46,664 bases of DNA from an uncultured Intestinimonas sp. (GTDB lineage Bacteria > Bacillota > Clostridia > Oscillospirales > Oscillospiraceae), in assembly GCF_944387725.1 (NCBI RefSeq), contig NZ_CALXGA010000009.1, positions 1-46,664 of the forward strand. The letters are read 5' to 3'. The notes under the pieces are model-generated. The model ran no database searches, was not told the origin of the DNA, and worked only from the letters and a program-made list of their open reading frames with translations. The position numbers were made by a program, and so were the translations under genes. Positions 33,736 to 43,159 of this stretch are shown here, piece by piece; position 1 is the stretch's first letter, and every line of letters begins with the position of its first letter.

Positions 33736-35574
33736 ATGGACCAGACGATGGAGGCCATTTTGTCCCGGGTGGAAAAGCCGGCCCGGTACACCGGGGGCGA
33801 ATACAACGCGGTGGTCAAGGACCGCAAGAAGGTGGATACCAGGGTAGCCCTGTGCTTCCCGGACACCTATGAGATCGGCATGTCCAATCTGGGGGTGCGG
33901 ATTCTCTACGGCCTGATGAACGAGCTGCCCGGCGTCTGGTGCGAGCGGGTCTTCGCCCCCTGGGGAGACATGGAGGCCGAGATGCGCCGGGAGGGCCTGC
34001 CCCTCTATGGCCTGGAGAGCGGGGACCCGGTGTCGGATTTCGACATTCTGGGCTTCTCCCTAGGCTATGAGATGGCCTACAGCAATGTGCTCAACCTGCT
34101 GGATCTGGCGGGGCTGCCCCTGCGCTCGACCGACCGGGACGAGAGCCACCCCCTGGTCATCGCCGGGGGCACCTGCGCCTACAACCCGGAGCCCCTGGCC
34201 CCTTTCATCGACCTGTTCTCCCTGGGCGAGGGGGAGGAGGTGACGGTGGAGCTCATCCAGCTCTGCCGGAGGGCCCGCCGGGAGGGCTGGCCCCGCCGGG
34301 ACCTGCTGCTGGCGGCGGCCGGCATCCCGGGGCTCTACGTCCCCTCCCTCTATGAGGTGACCTATCACCCTGACGGCACCGTGGCCGCCGTCACCCCCGA
34401 GCCGGGGGCTCCGGAACTGGTGACCAAGCGCATCGTCCAGGACTTCGACAAGTCCTATTTCCCGGTGAAGACCATCGTGCCCTCCACCGAAATCGTCCAC
34501 GACCGGGTAATGCTGGAGGTCTTCCGGGGCTGTATCCGGGGCTGCCGGTTCTGTCAGGCGGGATATGCCTACCGGCCTGTCCGCTCCCGGGACCCCCGGC
34601 GTCTGGTGGAGCAGGGCATCGCCGCGTGCAAAAACTCGGGCTATCAGGAGATCACCCTCTCCAGCCTGTCCACCAGCGACTACCGGCCCCTGGAGGCCCT
34701 CTGCGACGGCCTGCTGGATTGGTGTGAGCCCAACAAGGTCTCCCTCTCCCTGCCCTCTCTGCGGGCGGACAACTTCTCCATGGGCCTGATGCAGCGGCTT
34801 CAGCACGTCCGCAAGTCGGGCCTCACCTTCGCCCCAGAGGCCGGCACCCAGCGCCTCCGGGACGCCATCAACAAGAACGTCACCGAGGAGGACCTGATGA
34901 CCTCCTGCCGCACCGCCTTTTTGGGCGGGTGGAACGCGGTGAAGCTCTACTTTATGCTGGGCCTGCCCACCGAGACCGACGAGGACGTGCTGGGCATCGC
35001 CAACCTGGCCAGAAAGGTGCTCCAGCTCTGGCGGGAGACCGCCCCGGACAAGCGCCGGGGCTGCCGCATCACAGTCTCCACCGCCTGTTTCGTGCCCAAG
35101 CCCCACACCGCCTTCCAGTGGGAGCCCCAGGTGACCCGGGAGGAGTACCTGCGCCGGGTGAAGCTCCTGCGGGAGAACCTGCGGGAGAAGTCCATCTCCT
35201 ACCACTGGCACGACCCGGACACCTCCTTCCTGGAGGCTGTCTTTGCCCGGGGGGACCGGCGGCTGGCCGGCGTACTGGAGGCGGCCTGGCGGGAGGGGGC
35301 CAAGTTCGACGCCTGGAGCGAGTATTTCGACCTGGAGCGCTGGCTGCGGGCCTTCGAGTCCTGCGGCCTGGACCCGGCCTTTTACGCCAACCGGGCCCGG
35401 AGCCGGGAGGAAGTCCTCCCCTGGATCCGGGTGTCTACCGGCGTGCGGACCGATTTCTTGTGGCGGGAGCGGGAGCTGGCCTACACCGCCGTCATCACCC
35501 CAGACTGCCGGAAGCAGTGCACCGGCTGTGGAGCAAACTGCCTGCTGGAGAAGGGAAGGTCCTGCGATGAGTGA
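33736..35574 (+). CDS. B12-binding-like radical SAM protein (TIGR03960 type)
   Basis: The 612-residue protein has an N-terminal Rossmann-like region (about 30-190, LCFPDTYEIGMSNLGVRILY) resembling a B12-binding domain. A radical SAM core follows with C-x3-C-x2-C in RGCIRGCRFCQAGYAYRP (near 260-275), and a Cys cluster sits at the C terminus (CRKQCTGCGANC). In Clostridia this protein nearly always precedes a DUF2344 protein, as here; the pair lies near rne/rng and ribosomal genes in many genomes and is thought to modify RNA or protein, but the substrate is unknown. It starts behind gcggaggttagg and overlaps the next gene by eight bases. Confidence 0.9.
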   Translation: MDQTMEAILSRVEKPARYTGGEYNAVVKDRKKVDTRVALCFPDTYEIGMSNLGVRILYGLMNELPGVWCERVFAPWGDMEAEMRREGLPLYGLESGDPVSDFDILGFSLGYEMAYSNVLNLLDLAGLPLRSTDRDESHPLVIAGGTCAYNPEPLAPFIDLFSLGEGEEVTVELIQLCRRARREGWPRRDLLLAAAGIPGLYVPSLYEVTYHPDGTVAAVTPEPGAPELVTKRIVQDFDKSYFPVKTIVPSTEIVHDRVMLEVFRGCIRGCRFCQAGYAYRPVRSRDPRRLVEQGIAACKNSGYQEITLSSLSTSDYRPLEALCDGLLDWCEPNKVSLSLPSLRADNFSMGLMQRLQHVRKSGLTFAPEAGTQRLRDAINKNVTEEDLMTSCRTAFLGGWNAVKLYFMLGLPTETDEDVLGIANLARKVLQLWRETAPDKRRGCRITVSTACFVPKPHTAFQWEPQVTREEYLRRVKLLRENLREKSISYHWHDPDTSFLEAVFARGDRRLAGVLEAAWREGAKFDAWSEYFDLERWLRAFESCGLDPAFYANRARSREEVLPWIRVSTGVRTDFLWRERELAYTAVITPDCRKQCTGCGANCLLEKGRSCDE

Positions 35575-36235
35575 GACGCGCATCCAATTCGCCAAAACGG
35601 GCCGGGCCCGGTATATCTCCCACCTGGACCTGATGCGGACCTTCCAGCGGGCCTTTCTCCGGGCGGACCTCCATGTCCGCCACACCGAGGGCTTCAACCC
35701 CCATGCCTATGTCTCCATCGCTCTGCCCCTGTCGGTGGGCTTTTCCAGCCAGTGCGAAATTCTGGAGTTCGGCCTTCCAGAGGATGCGGACCTGTCCCAG
35801 GTGCCGGGGCGTCTGACCCGGGTTTTGCCGGAGGGCATTACCGTCTCCCGCTGCTACAGCGGGGGGCGGCCCTTCAAGGAGCTGTGCTGGGTCAACTACA
35901 TCATCACCCTGGAGTATGACGCCGGGGCTCCGGTGGGGGCGGAGAACGCTGTCCGGGCCCTGCTGGGCCAGGAGAGACTGGTGGTGTCCAAGAAGTCCAA
36001 AAAGGCGAAAAGCGGCCAGGTCCAGGTGGACCTCATTCCCCTCATCCGCCGGGTGGACTATGAGAGCCGGCGGGACGCCATCGTTCTGGACACGGTGCTC
36101 CGGGCCCAGAACCCTGGCCTCAACCCCACCCTGCTGGTGGAGACCATCCGCCGGGAGTGTCCCGGCCTCTCCCCGGACTATGTGAGCTGTCACCGCAAGC
36201 AGGTCCTGGATCAGGACGGAAACCCCTTCCTGTGA
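35567..36235 (+). CDS. DUF2344 protein (TIGR03936 type)
   Basis: The 222-residue protein has the family start RIQFAKTGRARYISHLDLMR, then FNPHAYVSIALPLSVGFSSQ. In some bacteria this domain is fused to the radical SAM protein encoded just upstream, and the eight-base overlap fits a two-subunit partnership. It probably forms a complex with it. Function is unknown. A strong hairpin at 36254 ends the operon. Confidence 0.88.
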   Translation: MSETRIQFAKTGRARYISHLDLMRTFQRAFLRADLHVRHTEGFNPHAYVSIALPLSVGFSSQCEILEFGLPEDADLSQVPGRLTRVLPEGITVSRCYSGGRPFKELCWVNYIITLEYDAGAPVGAENAVRALLGQERLVVSKKSKKAKSGQVQVDLIPLIRRVDYESRRDAIVLDTVLRAQNPGLNPTLLVETIRRECPGLSPDYVSCHRKQVLDQDGNPFL

Positions 36236-36253
36236 CGGCGGTGTGGAACGGAT

Positions 36254-36285
36254 AGCGGCGCACGGATCTTCGTCCGTGCGCCGCT
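36254..36285. terminator. bidirectional hairpin between convergent operons
   Basis: A perfect 13-bp stem (agcggcgcacgga / tccgtgcgccgct) with loop tcttcg sits between the DUF2344 stop and the stop of the minus-strand peptidoglycan-binding gene. T tracts are short, but position and stability suit a shared terminator. Confidence 0.75.
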
Positions 36286-36291
36286 TGCTGT

Positions 36292-36912
36292 TCAGACGCT
36301 CCGGTCCCGGGGCTCCCAGGGGAAGCGCTCCAGGGCCGGCGAGGGGCCGCGCCCCGCCGGGAACTCCGGCGGGCAGACCCCGCCCGCGGGGACCCGGGCC
36401 AGGAAGAGCTCGTAGAGCCGGGAGAGCATGTTCCAGGTGTCCCGGTCCATCCGCCCGGTCTCCGGGAGCCCGGACCGGCGCTGGAGCCAGGCGGCGTTGC
36501 GGACCGAGGCCCCGGTGTGCCGTCCGTTCACCGGGGCGGCCTCCACCTCCTCCAGCACCTGGGCCAGAGCCAGGAACATGGCCTGGATGAGAAAGATGCT
36601 GGGGCAGCTCTGCCCCGCCCGAATGGAGAGGTCCCGGTCCCGGGACACCCGGACCGGCCGGGGCGGGGCCAGGTCCAGGATTGCCCTGCGGTAGGCCCCG
36701 GCGATGGCCTCCCAGGTCCGGCCATCCACCCGCCCGGTGACCGGGAGGCCTTGGGTGCGCTGGAAGCGCATCACCGCCTCCAGGGTGGCCTCTCCGAAGA
36801 TGCCGTCCGGCGCCAGCCGGGGCAGCTCCGGTGTGCGCCGGGAGAGGGTTCCCAGCATCAGCTGGAGGCTGCGGACGGGCAGTCCCAGGAAATCCTCTTC
36901 CCTGCGCATCAC
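36292..36912 (-). CDS. protein with two peptidoglycan-binding type 1 domains
   Basis: The 206-residue protein has two PG_binding_1 units: about 12-70 ([31 protein letters not shown]) and about 100-165 ([20 protein letters not shown]). It has no signal peptide, catalytic domain or membrane segment, so it may stay in the mother cell or spore. Its ATG overlaps the stop of the SpoIID-like gene (ATGA). It is the third gene of a sporulation-type operon. It may be the detached second half of a SleC-like protein. Confidence 0.8.
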   Translation of the reverse strand: MMRREEDFLGLPVRSLQLMLGTLSRRTPELPRLAPDGIFGEATLEAVMRFQRTQGLPVTGRVDGRTWEAIAGAYRRAILDLAPPRPVRVSRDRDLSIRAGQSCPSIFLIQAMFLALAQVLEEVEAAPVNGRHTGASVRNAAWLQRRSGLPETGRMDRDTWNMLSRLYELFLARVPAGGVCPPEFPAGRGPSPALERFPWEPRDRSV

Positions 36913-38126
36913 TGGCCCCCCCCTTCCCTGTCCCGGTCCCCCAGGGAGAGCTCCCGGCCCTGGAACTGGGTGAGGCGGGTGCTCATCTCAAAGATCTCCG
37001 GGGCGCTCTCCAGCCCCTGGAGCTCAGCGGGAAACAGGACCTCCCTGGAGAGGACGGTGAGATCAATGCCCTCATAGGCGCTGTAGAGGGCGTTCCAGGT
37101 GGCAGCGTCCACCCGCCCGGTGGCCGGGAGGCCCTGGGCGCTCTGGAAGGCCCGCACTGCCTTCTGGGTTGCTGGCCCGTAGATGCCGTCCAGCCTGGGG
37201 GCGGGGACGGCGGGGTCAAACTGGGCGTACACGGAGAGGAAGTACTGGATGGCCAGGACCTCCTCCCGGGTGGGGGTGTCGGAGCTGGGGTACTGGGTGG
37301 CCACGAGGCCGAAGACCCGCTGGCCCTGGCTCACCAGCTCGGAGAGGTCCAGAACCCCCACATAGAGGAAGACCAGCTTATACCAGGTGGACTTGCCCAC
37401 GATGCCGTCTGGGGTGAGGCCGAAAATCTCCTGGAAACGGCGGACCGCCTGCTGGGTCTGGGGTCCGAAGATGCCGTCCACCGGGCTGATTTTTGGAATG
37501 GCGGGGTAGTTCTGGCTGATGCGGTTGAGCTCGGCCTGGACGGCCTCCACCTCTGGCCCGGAGGCGCCCAGCCGCAGGGGTACGCCGGGGTAGGAGGAGC
37601 GCAGGTCCTGCACCGGTGCGTTCACCACCAGTTCGATGTCGTCGCCGTAATACTGCCGGAGGATGGACATGCTGTCCAGGCCCTCCTGGGCCAGGGCCTG
37701 GCTCCCCCACTGGGAGAGGCCGTCGCAGGTGGTGGTGGTGCCGTTGCAGAACTTGGCCGACAGGGGCTCGGTGAAGCCCTGGCGGCGGAGGTAGTCGTCA
37801 AAAATCTCATCCACCAGGCGGGAGATGTTCTCGAAGATGTTCCGGCCCTGGATGAACTTCTGGTCCATGGCGGTGGTGGAGGTGATCTGGAAGTCATAGC
37901 CCCGGCTGGGGTAGAACTCGGTGTAGACCCGGTTGAGGGCGAAGGAGATCTGAGCCAGGATGTTGGCCCGGAGGGCGGCGGGCTCCCAAGTGGGGTAGAT
38001 CTCGCTGGAGGCCACGTTCTTGATGTAGTCGGGGAAGTTCACCGTCACATTTTCGGCGCTCTGGCTGGGCGCGCCCAGGTGGACGGTGATGGTCCGGGGG
38101 ATGTAGGGCGTGATGATGACTGGCAT
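36909..38126 (-). CDS. SpoIID-like protein with peptidoglycan-binding domains
   Basis: The 405-residue protein begins [20 protein letters not shown] and has a SpoIID/LytB-like N-terminal half, including [19 protein letters not shown] and [20 protein letters not shown]. SpoIID is a lytic transglycosylase acting in engulfment. Two PG_binding_1 units follow (about 185-245, [20 protein letters not shown]; about 300-360, [20 protein letters not shown]). No signal peptide is visible. The layout is typical of clostridial SpoIID-like peptidoglycan-binding proteins next to cortex-lytic enzymes. It starts 13 bases after the 129-residue gene. Confidence 0.82.
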   Translation of the reverse strand: MPVIITPYIPRTITVHLGAPSQSAENVTVNFPDYIKNVASSEIYPTWEPAALRANILAQISFALNRVYTEFYPSRGYDFQITSTTAMDQKFIQGRNIFENISRLVDEIFDDYLRRQGFTEPLSAKFCNGTTTTCDGLSQWGSQALAQEGLDSMSILRQYYGDDIELVVNAPVQDLRSSYPGVPLRLGASGPEVEAVQAELNRISQNYPAIPKISPVDGIFGPQTQQAVRRFQEIFGLTPDGIVGKSTWYKLVFLYVGVLDLSELVSQGQRVFGLVATQYPSSDTPTREEVLAIQYFLSVYAQFDPAVPAPRLDGIYGPATQKAVRAFQSAQGLPATGRVDAATWNALYSAYEGIDLTVLSREVLFPAELQGLESAPEIFEMSTRLTQFQGRELSLGDRDREGGGQ

Positions 38127-38139
38127 AGCTGGCTCCTTT

Positions 38140-38529
38140 TTACAGCGGCTGGGGGGTCACGTCCACCACGACGGTCATGTCCCCCTCCTCCGGGTACTCC
38201 GGGAGGGGCATCAGCTCGGCGTCCTGGCGGGTCTCCACCCCCGGAAAGAGCTGCACGTTCTCCACATGGAGGAGCCGGTAGTCTGGGTGCTCCACCCACA
38301 CGTCACAGACGGCAAAGGGCTGTGCGCCCCCCGGCTGGTCACTCTGGGAGAGGAGGGGCGCTGGGAGGGGAACAGGCTCAGTGAGGCCGTTTTCATCGGT
38401 GATCCGAAGGGCCACCAGCTGGTGCCGCCCTTGTCCGGCAGGGCGGGTCACGGCGGCGGCCGCCCCCGGAATGGGAATCTGCGCCCGGGAGGTAAAGGCC
38501 CGGATGGAGATGGTTCCCTGTGCTTCCAT
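38140..38529 (-). CDS. small beta-rich protein of the spore peptidoglycan-binding operon
   Basis: The 129-residue protein ([20 protein letters not shown]...) has the character of an Ig-like/carboxypeptidase-regulatory fold: [28 protein letters not shown], and a [20 protein letters not shown] stretch. It resembles the N-terminal part of SleC-type spore cortex-lytic proteins, here as its own gene. It is first in a three-gene operon with the SpoIID-like and peptidoglycan-binding proteins. Confidence 0.7.
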   Translation of the reverse strand: MEAQGTISIRAFTSRAQIPIPGAAAAVTRPAGQGRHQLVALRITDENGLTEPVPLPAPLLSQSDQPGGAQPFAVCDVWVEHPDYRLLHVENVQLFPGVETRQDAELMPLPEYPEEGDMTVVVDVTPQPL

Positions 38530-38609
38530 TCAAATGCCTCCTTCTTGATCTGTGTTCCGGCCCGGCGGCAGACCGGAACGCTCTGTGCTGTTGCCGGCGG
38601 CAGAGGGGA

Positions 38610-38638
38610 TTGCAAGCCGGGCTCCGATTTGATATACT
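38610..38638 (+). promoter_or_regulatory. sigma A-type promoter of the iron alcohol dehydrogenase
   Basis: TTGCAA (38610-38615) and TATACT (38633-38638) lie exactly 17 bases apart, with the start codon 35 bases downstream. Confidence 0.75.
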
Positions 38639-38672
38639 TTTCTCAATATGATATGGGAGGAAGGACTGTCCT

Positions 38673-39854
38673 ATGCAGAGCTTTACCTATTATGTACCCA
38701 CCAAAATTCTCTTCGGCCGGGGGACGGAGTCCCAGGCGGGAGCGGCGGTCCGGGCGGAGGGCGGCCGCCGGGTGCTGGTGCTCTACGGCGGTGGCAGCGC
38801 CCAGCGCAGCGGCCTTCTGGACCGGGTGACCCGCTCTCTGGAGGAGGCGGGGCTCACCTATTTCCTCAAGGGGGGCATCCACCCCAACCCCGCCCTGGCC
38901 TTTGTGGAGGAGACCATCGCGGAATACCGGGACCGGGGGGTGGACTTCCTGCTGGCCGTGGGGGGCGGCAGCGTCCTGGACACCGCCAAGGCCGTGGGCC
39001 TGGGCCTCCGGGACCCAGAGGGCCGGGTGTGGGACTTCTTCACCGCCCGGCGGGACCCGGCGGACACAGTTCCTATGGGGAGCGTGCTCACCATCGCCGC
39101 CGCCGGCAGTGAGACCAGCGACTCCGCCGTCATCACCAACGAGGCCGCCCGGGAGAAGCGGGGGCGCAACACCCCCCTGAACCGCCCCCGCTTCGCCATC
39201 ATGAACCCGGAGCTCACCTGCACCCTCCCGGCCTGGCAGACGGCCTGTGGGGCGGCCGACATCCTGATGCACACCCTGGACCGCTACTTCTCCAACGTGC
39301 CGGGTAACGAGACCACCGACGCCCTGGCCGAGGCCATTCTCCGCACGGTCATCCGCTTCTCCCCTGCGGCCCTGGAGCGGCCCGGCGACTACGAGGCCCG
39401 GTCGGAGCTCATGTGGTGCGGGAGCCTCTCCCACAACGACCTCACCGGACTGGGACGGGGCAAGGACTTCTCCGTCCACCAGCTGGGCCACGAGCTCTCC
39501 GGCCGGTACGGCATCGCCCACGGGGCCAGCCTCACCATCATGTGGCCGGCCTGGGCCCGGCGGGTGCGGCCCACCGACCCGGAGCGCTTCGCCCGGCTGG
39601 GCCGGACCGTCTTCGGGGTCACCGAGGGGGCACCGGAGGCTGCCTCCCTGGCCTGCATCGGGGCGGCAGAGGACTTCTTTCGCCGTCTGGGCCTGCCGGT
39701 GACCCTGGGAGGCTCCGAGATTGGCCTCCTGCCCCAGGCCGAGCTGGAGGCCCTGGCCCTGGGCTGCTCCCGAGGCCGGAGCCGCTCCATCGGAACCTTC
39801 TGCCCCCTGGACCACCAGGGCATTTTGGAGGTCTACCAGGCCGCCAACCGCTGA
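38673..39854 (+). CDS. iron-containing alcohol dehydrogenase (butanol dehydrogenase type)
   Basis: The 393-residue enzyme shows the class III pattern: YYVPTKILFGRGTESQAG, LLAVGGGSVLDTAKAVGLGL, SVLTIAAAGSETSDSAVI, DILMHTLDRYF, and GKDFSVHQLGHELSGRYGIAHG with the metal-binding His residues. It is of the YqhD/BdhA type, which usually reduces aldehydes with NADPH. It follows gggaggaaggac and a clear promoter. It is separate from the eut operon. Confidence 0.9.
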   Translation: MQSFTYYVPTKILFGRGTESQAGAAVRAEGGRRVLVLYGGGSAQRSGLLDRVTRSLEEAGLTYFLKGGIHPNPALAFVEETIAEYRDRGVDFLLAVGGGSVLDTAKAVGLGLRDPEGRVWDFFTARRDPADTVPMGSVLTIAAAGSETSDSAVITNEAAREKRGRNTPLNRPRFAIMNPELTCTLPAWQTACGAADILMHTLDRYFSNVPGNETTDALAEAILRTVIRFSPAALERPGDYEARSELMWCGSLSHNDLTGLGRGKDFSVHQLGHELSGRYGIAHGASLTIMWPAWARRVRPTDPERFARLGRTVFGVTEGAPEAASLACIGAAEDFFRRLGLPVTLGGSEIGLLPQAELEALALGCSRGRSRSIGTFCPLDHQGILEVYQAANR

Positions 39855-39869
39855 TACGGGGAGGCTGTC

Positions 39870-41027
39870 ATGAAGTACAAACGCGCGGCGGCGGCCTGCG
39901 CCGCCGGGGTCCTCCTGTGCTGCTCCGCCGCCCTGGCGGCGGGGGGCGGCGCGGCGGACCCCCTGATCTCCAAGTCCTATGTGGACGGAGACTATACCAC
40001 CCAAACCCTGACCAAGGCCGTAGAGCGAATCGAGCAGCGCCACGACGCCCTCTACCAGGAGGCCGCCGCCGGTCTGAAATCGGCCTACGGCGCCCTGGCC
40101 TCCCGGGTGGGGACAGGGGGCGGCGCCGGGACCGGGACCGGGACCTACTACAGCGCCTTCACCGACCTTCGGGTAAAGGAGGGGGACCAGATCCAGGTGA
40201 GTGCCGGGTCCGGCTTTCTGCTGCTGGCGGGCACGGCCGGCCTGTCCTGCACCGGAAACAAGGCCATCGACCTCACCAGCGGCTGGGAGAAAGGGACCGG
40301 GGCCCTGGAGGCAGGGCGGCGCTACCTGGTGGCTGAGGACACCGTGGCCACCCTGACGGTGACCTCTCCCACAGCGGTCCTCTCCCTGGAGGGATACCAC
40401 ACCCTCACCGAAAGCGCCAGCACCGACTACAACACCCTGGCTGCCGCGCTGCGGACTATGGGGCTCTTCCAAGGCAGCGGCACAGGATACGGCTCCGGCT
40501 TTGACCTGGAGGCGGCGCCCACCCGCATCCAGGGCCTGATCCTCTTCCTCCGGCTCATTGGAGAGGAGGAAGCCGCTCTGGCCTCCACAGCGGCATGTCC
40601 CTTCACCGATGTGCCCGACTGGTGCCGGTCCTATGCGGCCTACGCCTACCAGCAGGGCTACACCAGGGGGATGGACGCGGAAAACCAGATCTTTGGCACC
40701 AATGACACCCTCACCGCCAGGCAGTATGTGACCTTCCTCCTCCGGGCCCTGGGCTACCAGGACAGCGGGGAAAACCCGGACTTTACCTGGGACACCGTCC
40801 TGAGCCGGGCGGTGGAATTGGGGGTCCTGACCCCCGGCGAGGAGGCGCTGCTCAACGGGGAGCCCTTCCTCAGGGCGCAGGTGGTCTACCTCTCCTACTT
40901 CGCCCTGGACGCCCCCTGCCGGGACGGCAGCGGGAGCCTTCTGGACCGTCTGACCGCCGCCGGGCTCCTGGATGGGGCGGTGGCCAGGGTGGTGCGCTCC
41001 ACCGTGACGGTGTCCCGCCTCCCCTGA
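39870..41027 (+). CDS. secreted protein with C-terminal SLH domains
   Basis: The 385-residue protein has a signal peptide (about 1-24, ending ALAAGGG), a coiled-coil-prone stretch (EQRHDALYQEAAAGLKSAYG, about 52-75), a small beta domain and then two or three S-layer homology units (TRIQGLILFLRLIG; DTLTARQYVTFLLRALGY; PFLRAQVVYLSYFALDAP). SLH units bind pyruvylated wall polymer and hold proteins at the cell surface. The start at 39870 follows acggggaggctgtc. It lies 15 bases after the alcohol dehydrogenase and probably shares its transcript. Confidence 0.82.
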   Translation: MKYKRAAAACAAGVLLCCSAALAAGGGAADPLISKSYVDGDYTTQTLTKAVERIEQRHDALYQEAAAGLKSAYGALASRVGTGGGAGTGTGTYYSAFTDLRVKEGDQIQVSAGSGFLLLAGTAGLSCTGNKAIDLTSGWEKGTGALEAGRRYLVAEDTVATLTVTSPTAVLSLEGYHTLTESASTDYNTLAAALRTMGLFQGSGTGYGSGFDLEAAPTRIQGLILFLRLIGEEEAALASTAACPFTDVPDWCRSYAAYAYQQGYTRGMDAENQIFGTNDTLTARQYVTFLLRALGYQDSGENPDFTWDTVLSRAVELGVLTPGEEALLNGEPFLRAQVVYLSYFALDAPCRDGSGSLLDRLTAAGLLDGAVARVVRSTVTVSRLP

Positions 41028-41116
41028 AAAGCAGCTGGAACCCCTTCGCCCCCTCCGCATAGGATGAAATGGGGCCGGCAATCAGCCTGCCACCATTTTC
41101 AATCAGGAGGTACTTC

Positions 41117-41299
41117 ATGATGGGGTGCAATAACAGCTGTGGCTTCGGCGGCTTTGGCGGCGGCGGATGCCTTTGGATTCTGCTGATCATCATCATCCTC
41201 TGCTGCTGCTGCGGAGGCGGGAGCTTCGGCGGCTGCAACAACAACTGCTGCTGCAACGACAACAACTGCGGCTGCAATAACAACAACTGCTGCTGCTGA
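41117..41299 (+). CDS. Cys/Asn/Gly-rich small membrane peptide
   Basis: The 60-residue product (MMGCNNSCGFGGFGGGGC...) has a Gly-rich head, a very hydrophobic helix (LWILLIIIILCCCC) and a tail of NNCC/NNNCCC blocks. It has about a dozen and a half cysteines in 60 residues. It resembles the small Gly/Cys-rich peptides made during sporulation (YjcZ-like) in Firmicutes, or a metal- or disulfide-rich coat peptide. A strong site (aggagg, seven bases upstream) supports translation. The upstream motif GCATAGGATG (41057-41066) could be a sporulation -10 element. A good terminator follows. Confidence 0.7.
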   Translation: MMGCNNSCGFGGFGGGGCLWILLIIIILCCCCGGGSFGGCNNNCCCNDNNCGCNNNNCCC

Positions 41300-41330
41300 A
41301 TCGGCCGGAACAAGACAGTGCTGCTCCACA

Positions 41331-41364
41331 GGGAGGGCGGGAGGATTCCCGTCCTCCCCTTTTT
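41331..41364 (+). terminator. terminator after the Cys-rich peptide gene
   Basis: A 12-bp stem with one G-U pair (gggagggcggga / tcccgtcctccc) is followed by CTTTTT. Confidence 0.92.
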
Positions 41365-41482
41365 GCTCCAAAAACAGGCCGGCGATTCCATCTGCGGGCG
41401 GCAGCGGTCCGGCCCAGTTGTGTCATCTGTCATGCCCCACAGAACGTACAGGGGGTTGGCGGGCTTCCCCCTGCACACGAAC

Positions 41483-41523
41483 AAAGCCAATGGGCCTTGT
41501 ATACTTAGGCCCACTGGCTTTTT
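41483..41523 (+). terminator. second terminator-like hairpin
   Basis: A 15-bp arm pair with one G-U pair (aaagccaatgggcct / aggcccactggcttt) is followed by five T on the plus strand. It could also end the minus-strand chemoreceptor transcript, although the T tract is on the plus side. Confidence 0.7.
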
Positions 41524-41602
41524 CCTGCACATTATCATTATGTAGAGAGAATGCCCCTTATCCTGCCGCCCGGAAAATTGCGGACAGCGCCGGCGAAAGA
41601 TT

Positions 41603-42940
41603 TCAGGTTTTACTCAGCAGGTCCAGCCGCTGCGCCTGCGCCGAGAGCTCCCGGACCATGGCCGAGCACTCCTGCGAAGCCGCAGCGTTGGACTGCACAA
41701 TCCCGGAAACCTGCTCCAGGTCATCCTTGATTCCGTTGACCGCGCGCAGCTGTGAGTCAGTCTGGTCGGAGATGTGGACGGCCCGGGCGGCCACATCCTC
41801 CACGCTCTCTTTGATGCGCTCCATGGCGGTGGATGTCTCGGCGGCTACACTGCTGCCCCGGTTGACAGCCTCGCGGCAGCGGGCCAGGACCTGGATGATC
41901 TGCTGTGCAGCCTCGCCGCTGCGGCTGGCCAGGGAGCGGACCTCATCGGCCACCACTGCGAAGCCCTTGCCGGCAGTCCCGGCGCGGGCCGCCTCCACGG
42001 CGGCGTTCAGGGCGAGGATGTTGGTCTGGAATGCCAGAGATTGGATGGCGTTGATGGTGGCCTCGATGGACTGAACGCTGGACTCGATGTCGCTGATGGA
42101 GGAAAGCAGAACCTGCATCTGGGTGTCGCCGTCGCCGGCGTTGCGGAGCATGGTCTCTGAAGCGCTTCGGACCTCGGAGGCCTGGCTGGCGGTGTCGGAA
42201 ATCTGCTGAAAGATATTCTCCACAGCTGTCGATACACTGGAGATGGAAGCGGCCTGACTGGTGGAGCCCGTGGCCAGGCTGTCGGACTGGTCGGCCAGGC
42301 TGTTGGCCTCGTTGGAGACCTGCTCCGACACCTGAGCAATCTGGGTCAGCAGCTGATGCTGGCGATGGAGGACCTGCTCATTTTGCTTCTGCTTCTCATC
42401 CAGCTCTGCCAGCAGATGGCCGGAGGCGTCCTTCTCTTTGTGGGCCTCGGACAGGTAATAGATGCTGTTTTTAACTGCCTGGTCCAGCAGCACATATGCC
42501 ACAAAAATGGCCAGCAGGCACTCTCCCAGGACCATGGGAGAGTCCACCATCTGGTTGTTCTGGATGCTGAGGATGACGCACTCGGCCACAAACAGCACCG
42601 CACTGCTGGCACAGCACAGCCGCACCAGTGGACGCGACATAAAGAGGGCCGAGAGGGCAATGGAGCAGACGTACAGCGCCGCGCCCGGCGCCAGCTCCTG
42701 GGAGAAGATCTGTGTCATAAAGATGATGAAGTCAACCCAGACCACCAGAAAGGTGCACAGGGCCTTCATGGTTTCCGGCCGGGCCAGGAAGCGGCAGGGG
42801 ATCAGCAGCACCGCCCCCATGGCCAGCAGCATGAAAACCAGCATCCAGCTCCCGGACAGGGCGTAGATCACCGCGTACAGCACCATGGCGACAGTGACGA
42901 TGAGCGAGCAGCTGCTCAGAACCTTTTTTTGATCAATCAA
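41603..42940 (-). CDS. methyl-accepting chemotaxis protein with a multi-helix membrane sensor
   Basis: The 445-residue protein has about six membrane helices in its first 165 residues, a helical linker and a chemoreceptor signalling domain with the hairpin core [15 protein letters not shown] and [16 protein letters not shown]. It signals to CheA through CheW; no che genes are in the window. It has no large periplasmic ligand domain, so it probably senses through the membrane helices. The start is likely TTG at 42940, eight bases after ggagg; the open frame extends farther upstream into a miniature element but without a start signal. Confidence 0.85.
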   Translation of the reverse strand: MIDQKKVLSSCSLIVTVAMVLYAVIYALSGSWMLVFMLLAMGAVLLIPCRFLARPETMKALCTFLVVWVDFIIFMTQIFSQELAPGAALYVCSIALSALFMSRPLVRLCCASSAVLFVAECVILSIQNNQMVDSPMVLGECLLAIFVAYVLLDQAVKNSIYYLSEAHKEKDASGHLLAELDEKQKQNEQVLHRQHQLLTQIAQVSEQVSNEANSLADQSDSLATGSTSQAASISSVSTAVENIFQQISDTASQASEVRSASETMLRNAGDGDTQMQVLLSSISDIESSVQSIEATINAIQSLAFQTNILALNAAVEAARAGTAGKGFAVVADEVRSLASRSGEAAQQIIQVLARCREAVNRGSSVAAETSTAMERIKESVEDVAARAVHISDQTDSQLRAVNGIKDDLEQVSGIVQSNAAASQECSAMVRELSAQAQRLDLLSKT

Positions 42941-43032
42941 TGTATTTCCTCCATTCTCTGTCTGAGGATTTGCCGGCGTCGGTTCCTCGAAGCCGGCCAG
43001 ACGCCAGTGCCCCATGCGCCGGGGACACCGCT

Positions 43033-43159
43033 TTGGGTTTGTTTGAACCCCCACAATGGGGGCCGCAGGAATCCTGCCGGATTTCCAGGGCGCGTCGCGC
43101 CGTCCAAGGGGCAAAAGGCCCGACGATTGGGCATATGGACGAGGTTTAAACAAGCCCTA
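43033..43159 (-). mobile_element. diverged, shortened miniature element, copy E (127 bp)
   Basis: One end reads GGGTTTGTTTGAA (43035-43047) and the other GTTTAAACAAGCCCTA (43144-43159). The interior shares caggaatcctg and aaggggcaaaaggccc blocks with other copies but about 40 bases are missing. It has more mismatches than the other copies, so it is the oldest. Confidence 0.8.

Noticed and set aside
38643..41081. 812-codon open frame on the minus strand opposite the alcohol dehydrogenase and SLH genes
   Set aside because: It is the antisense shadow of two recognised genes and has low-complexity Gly/Pro/Arg content.
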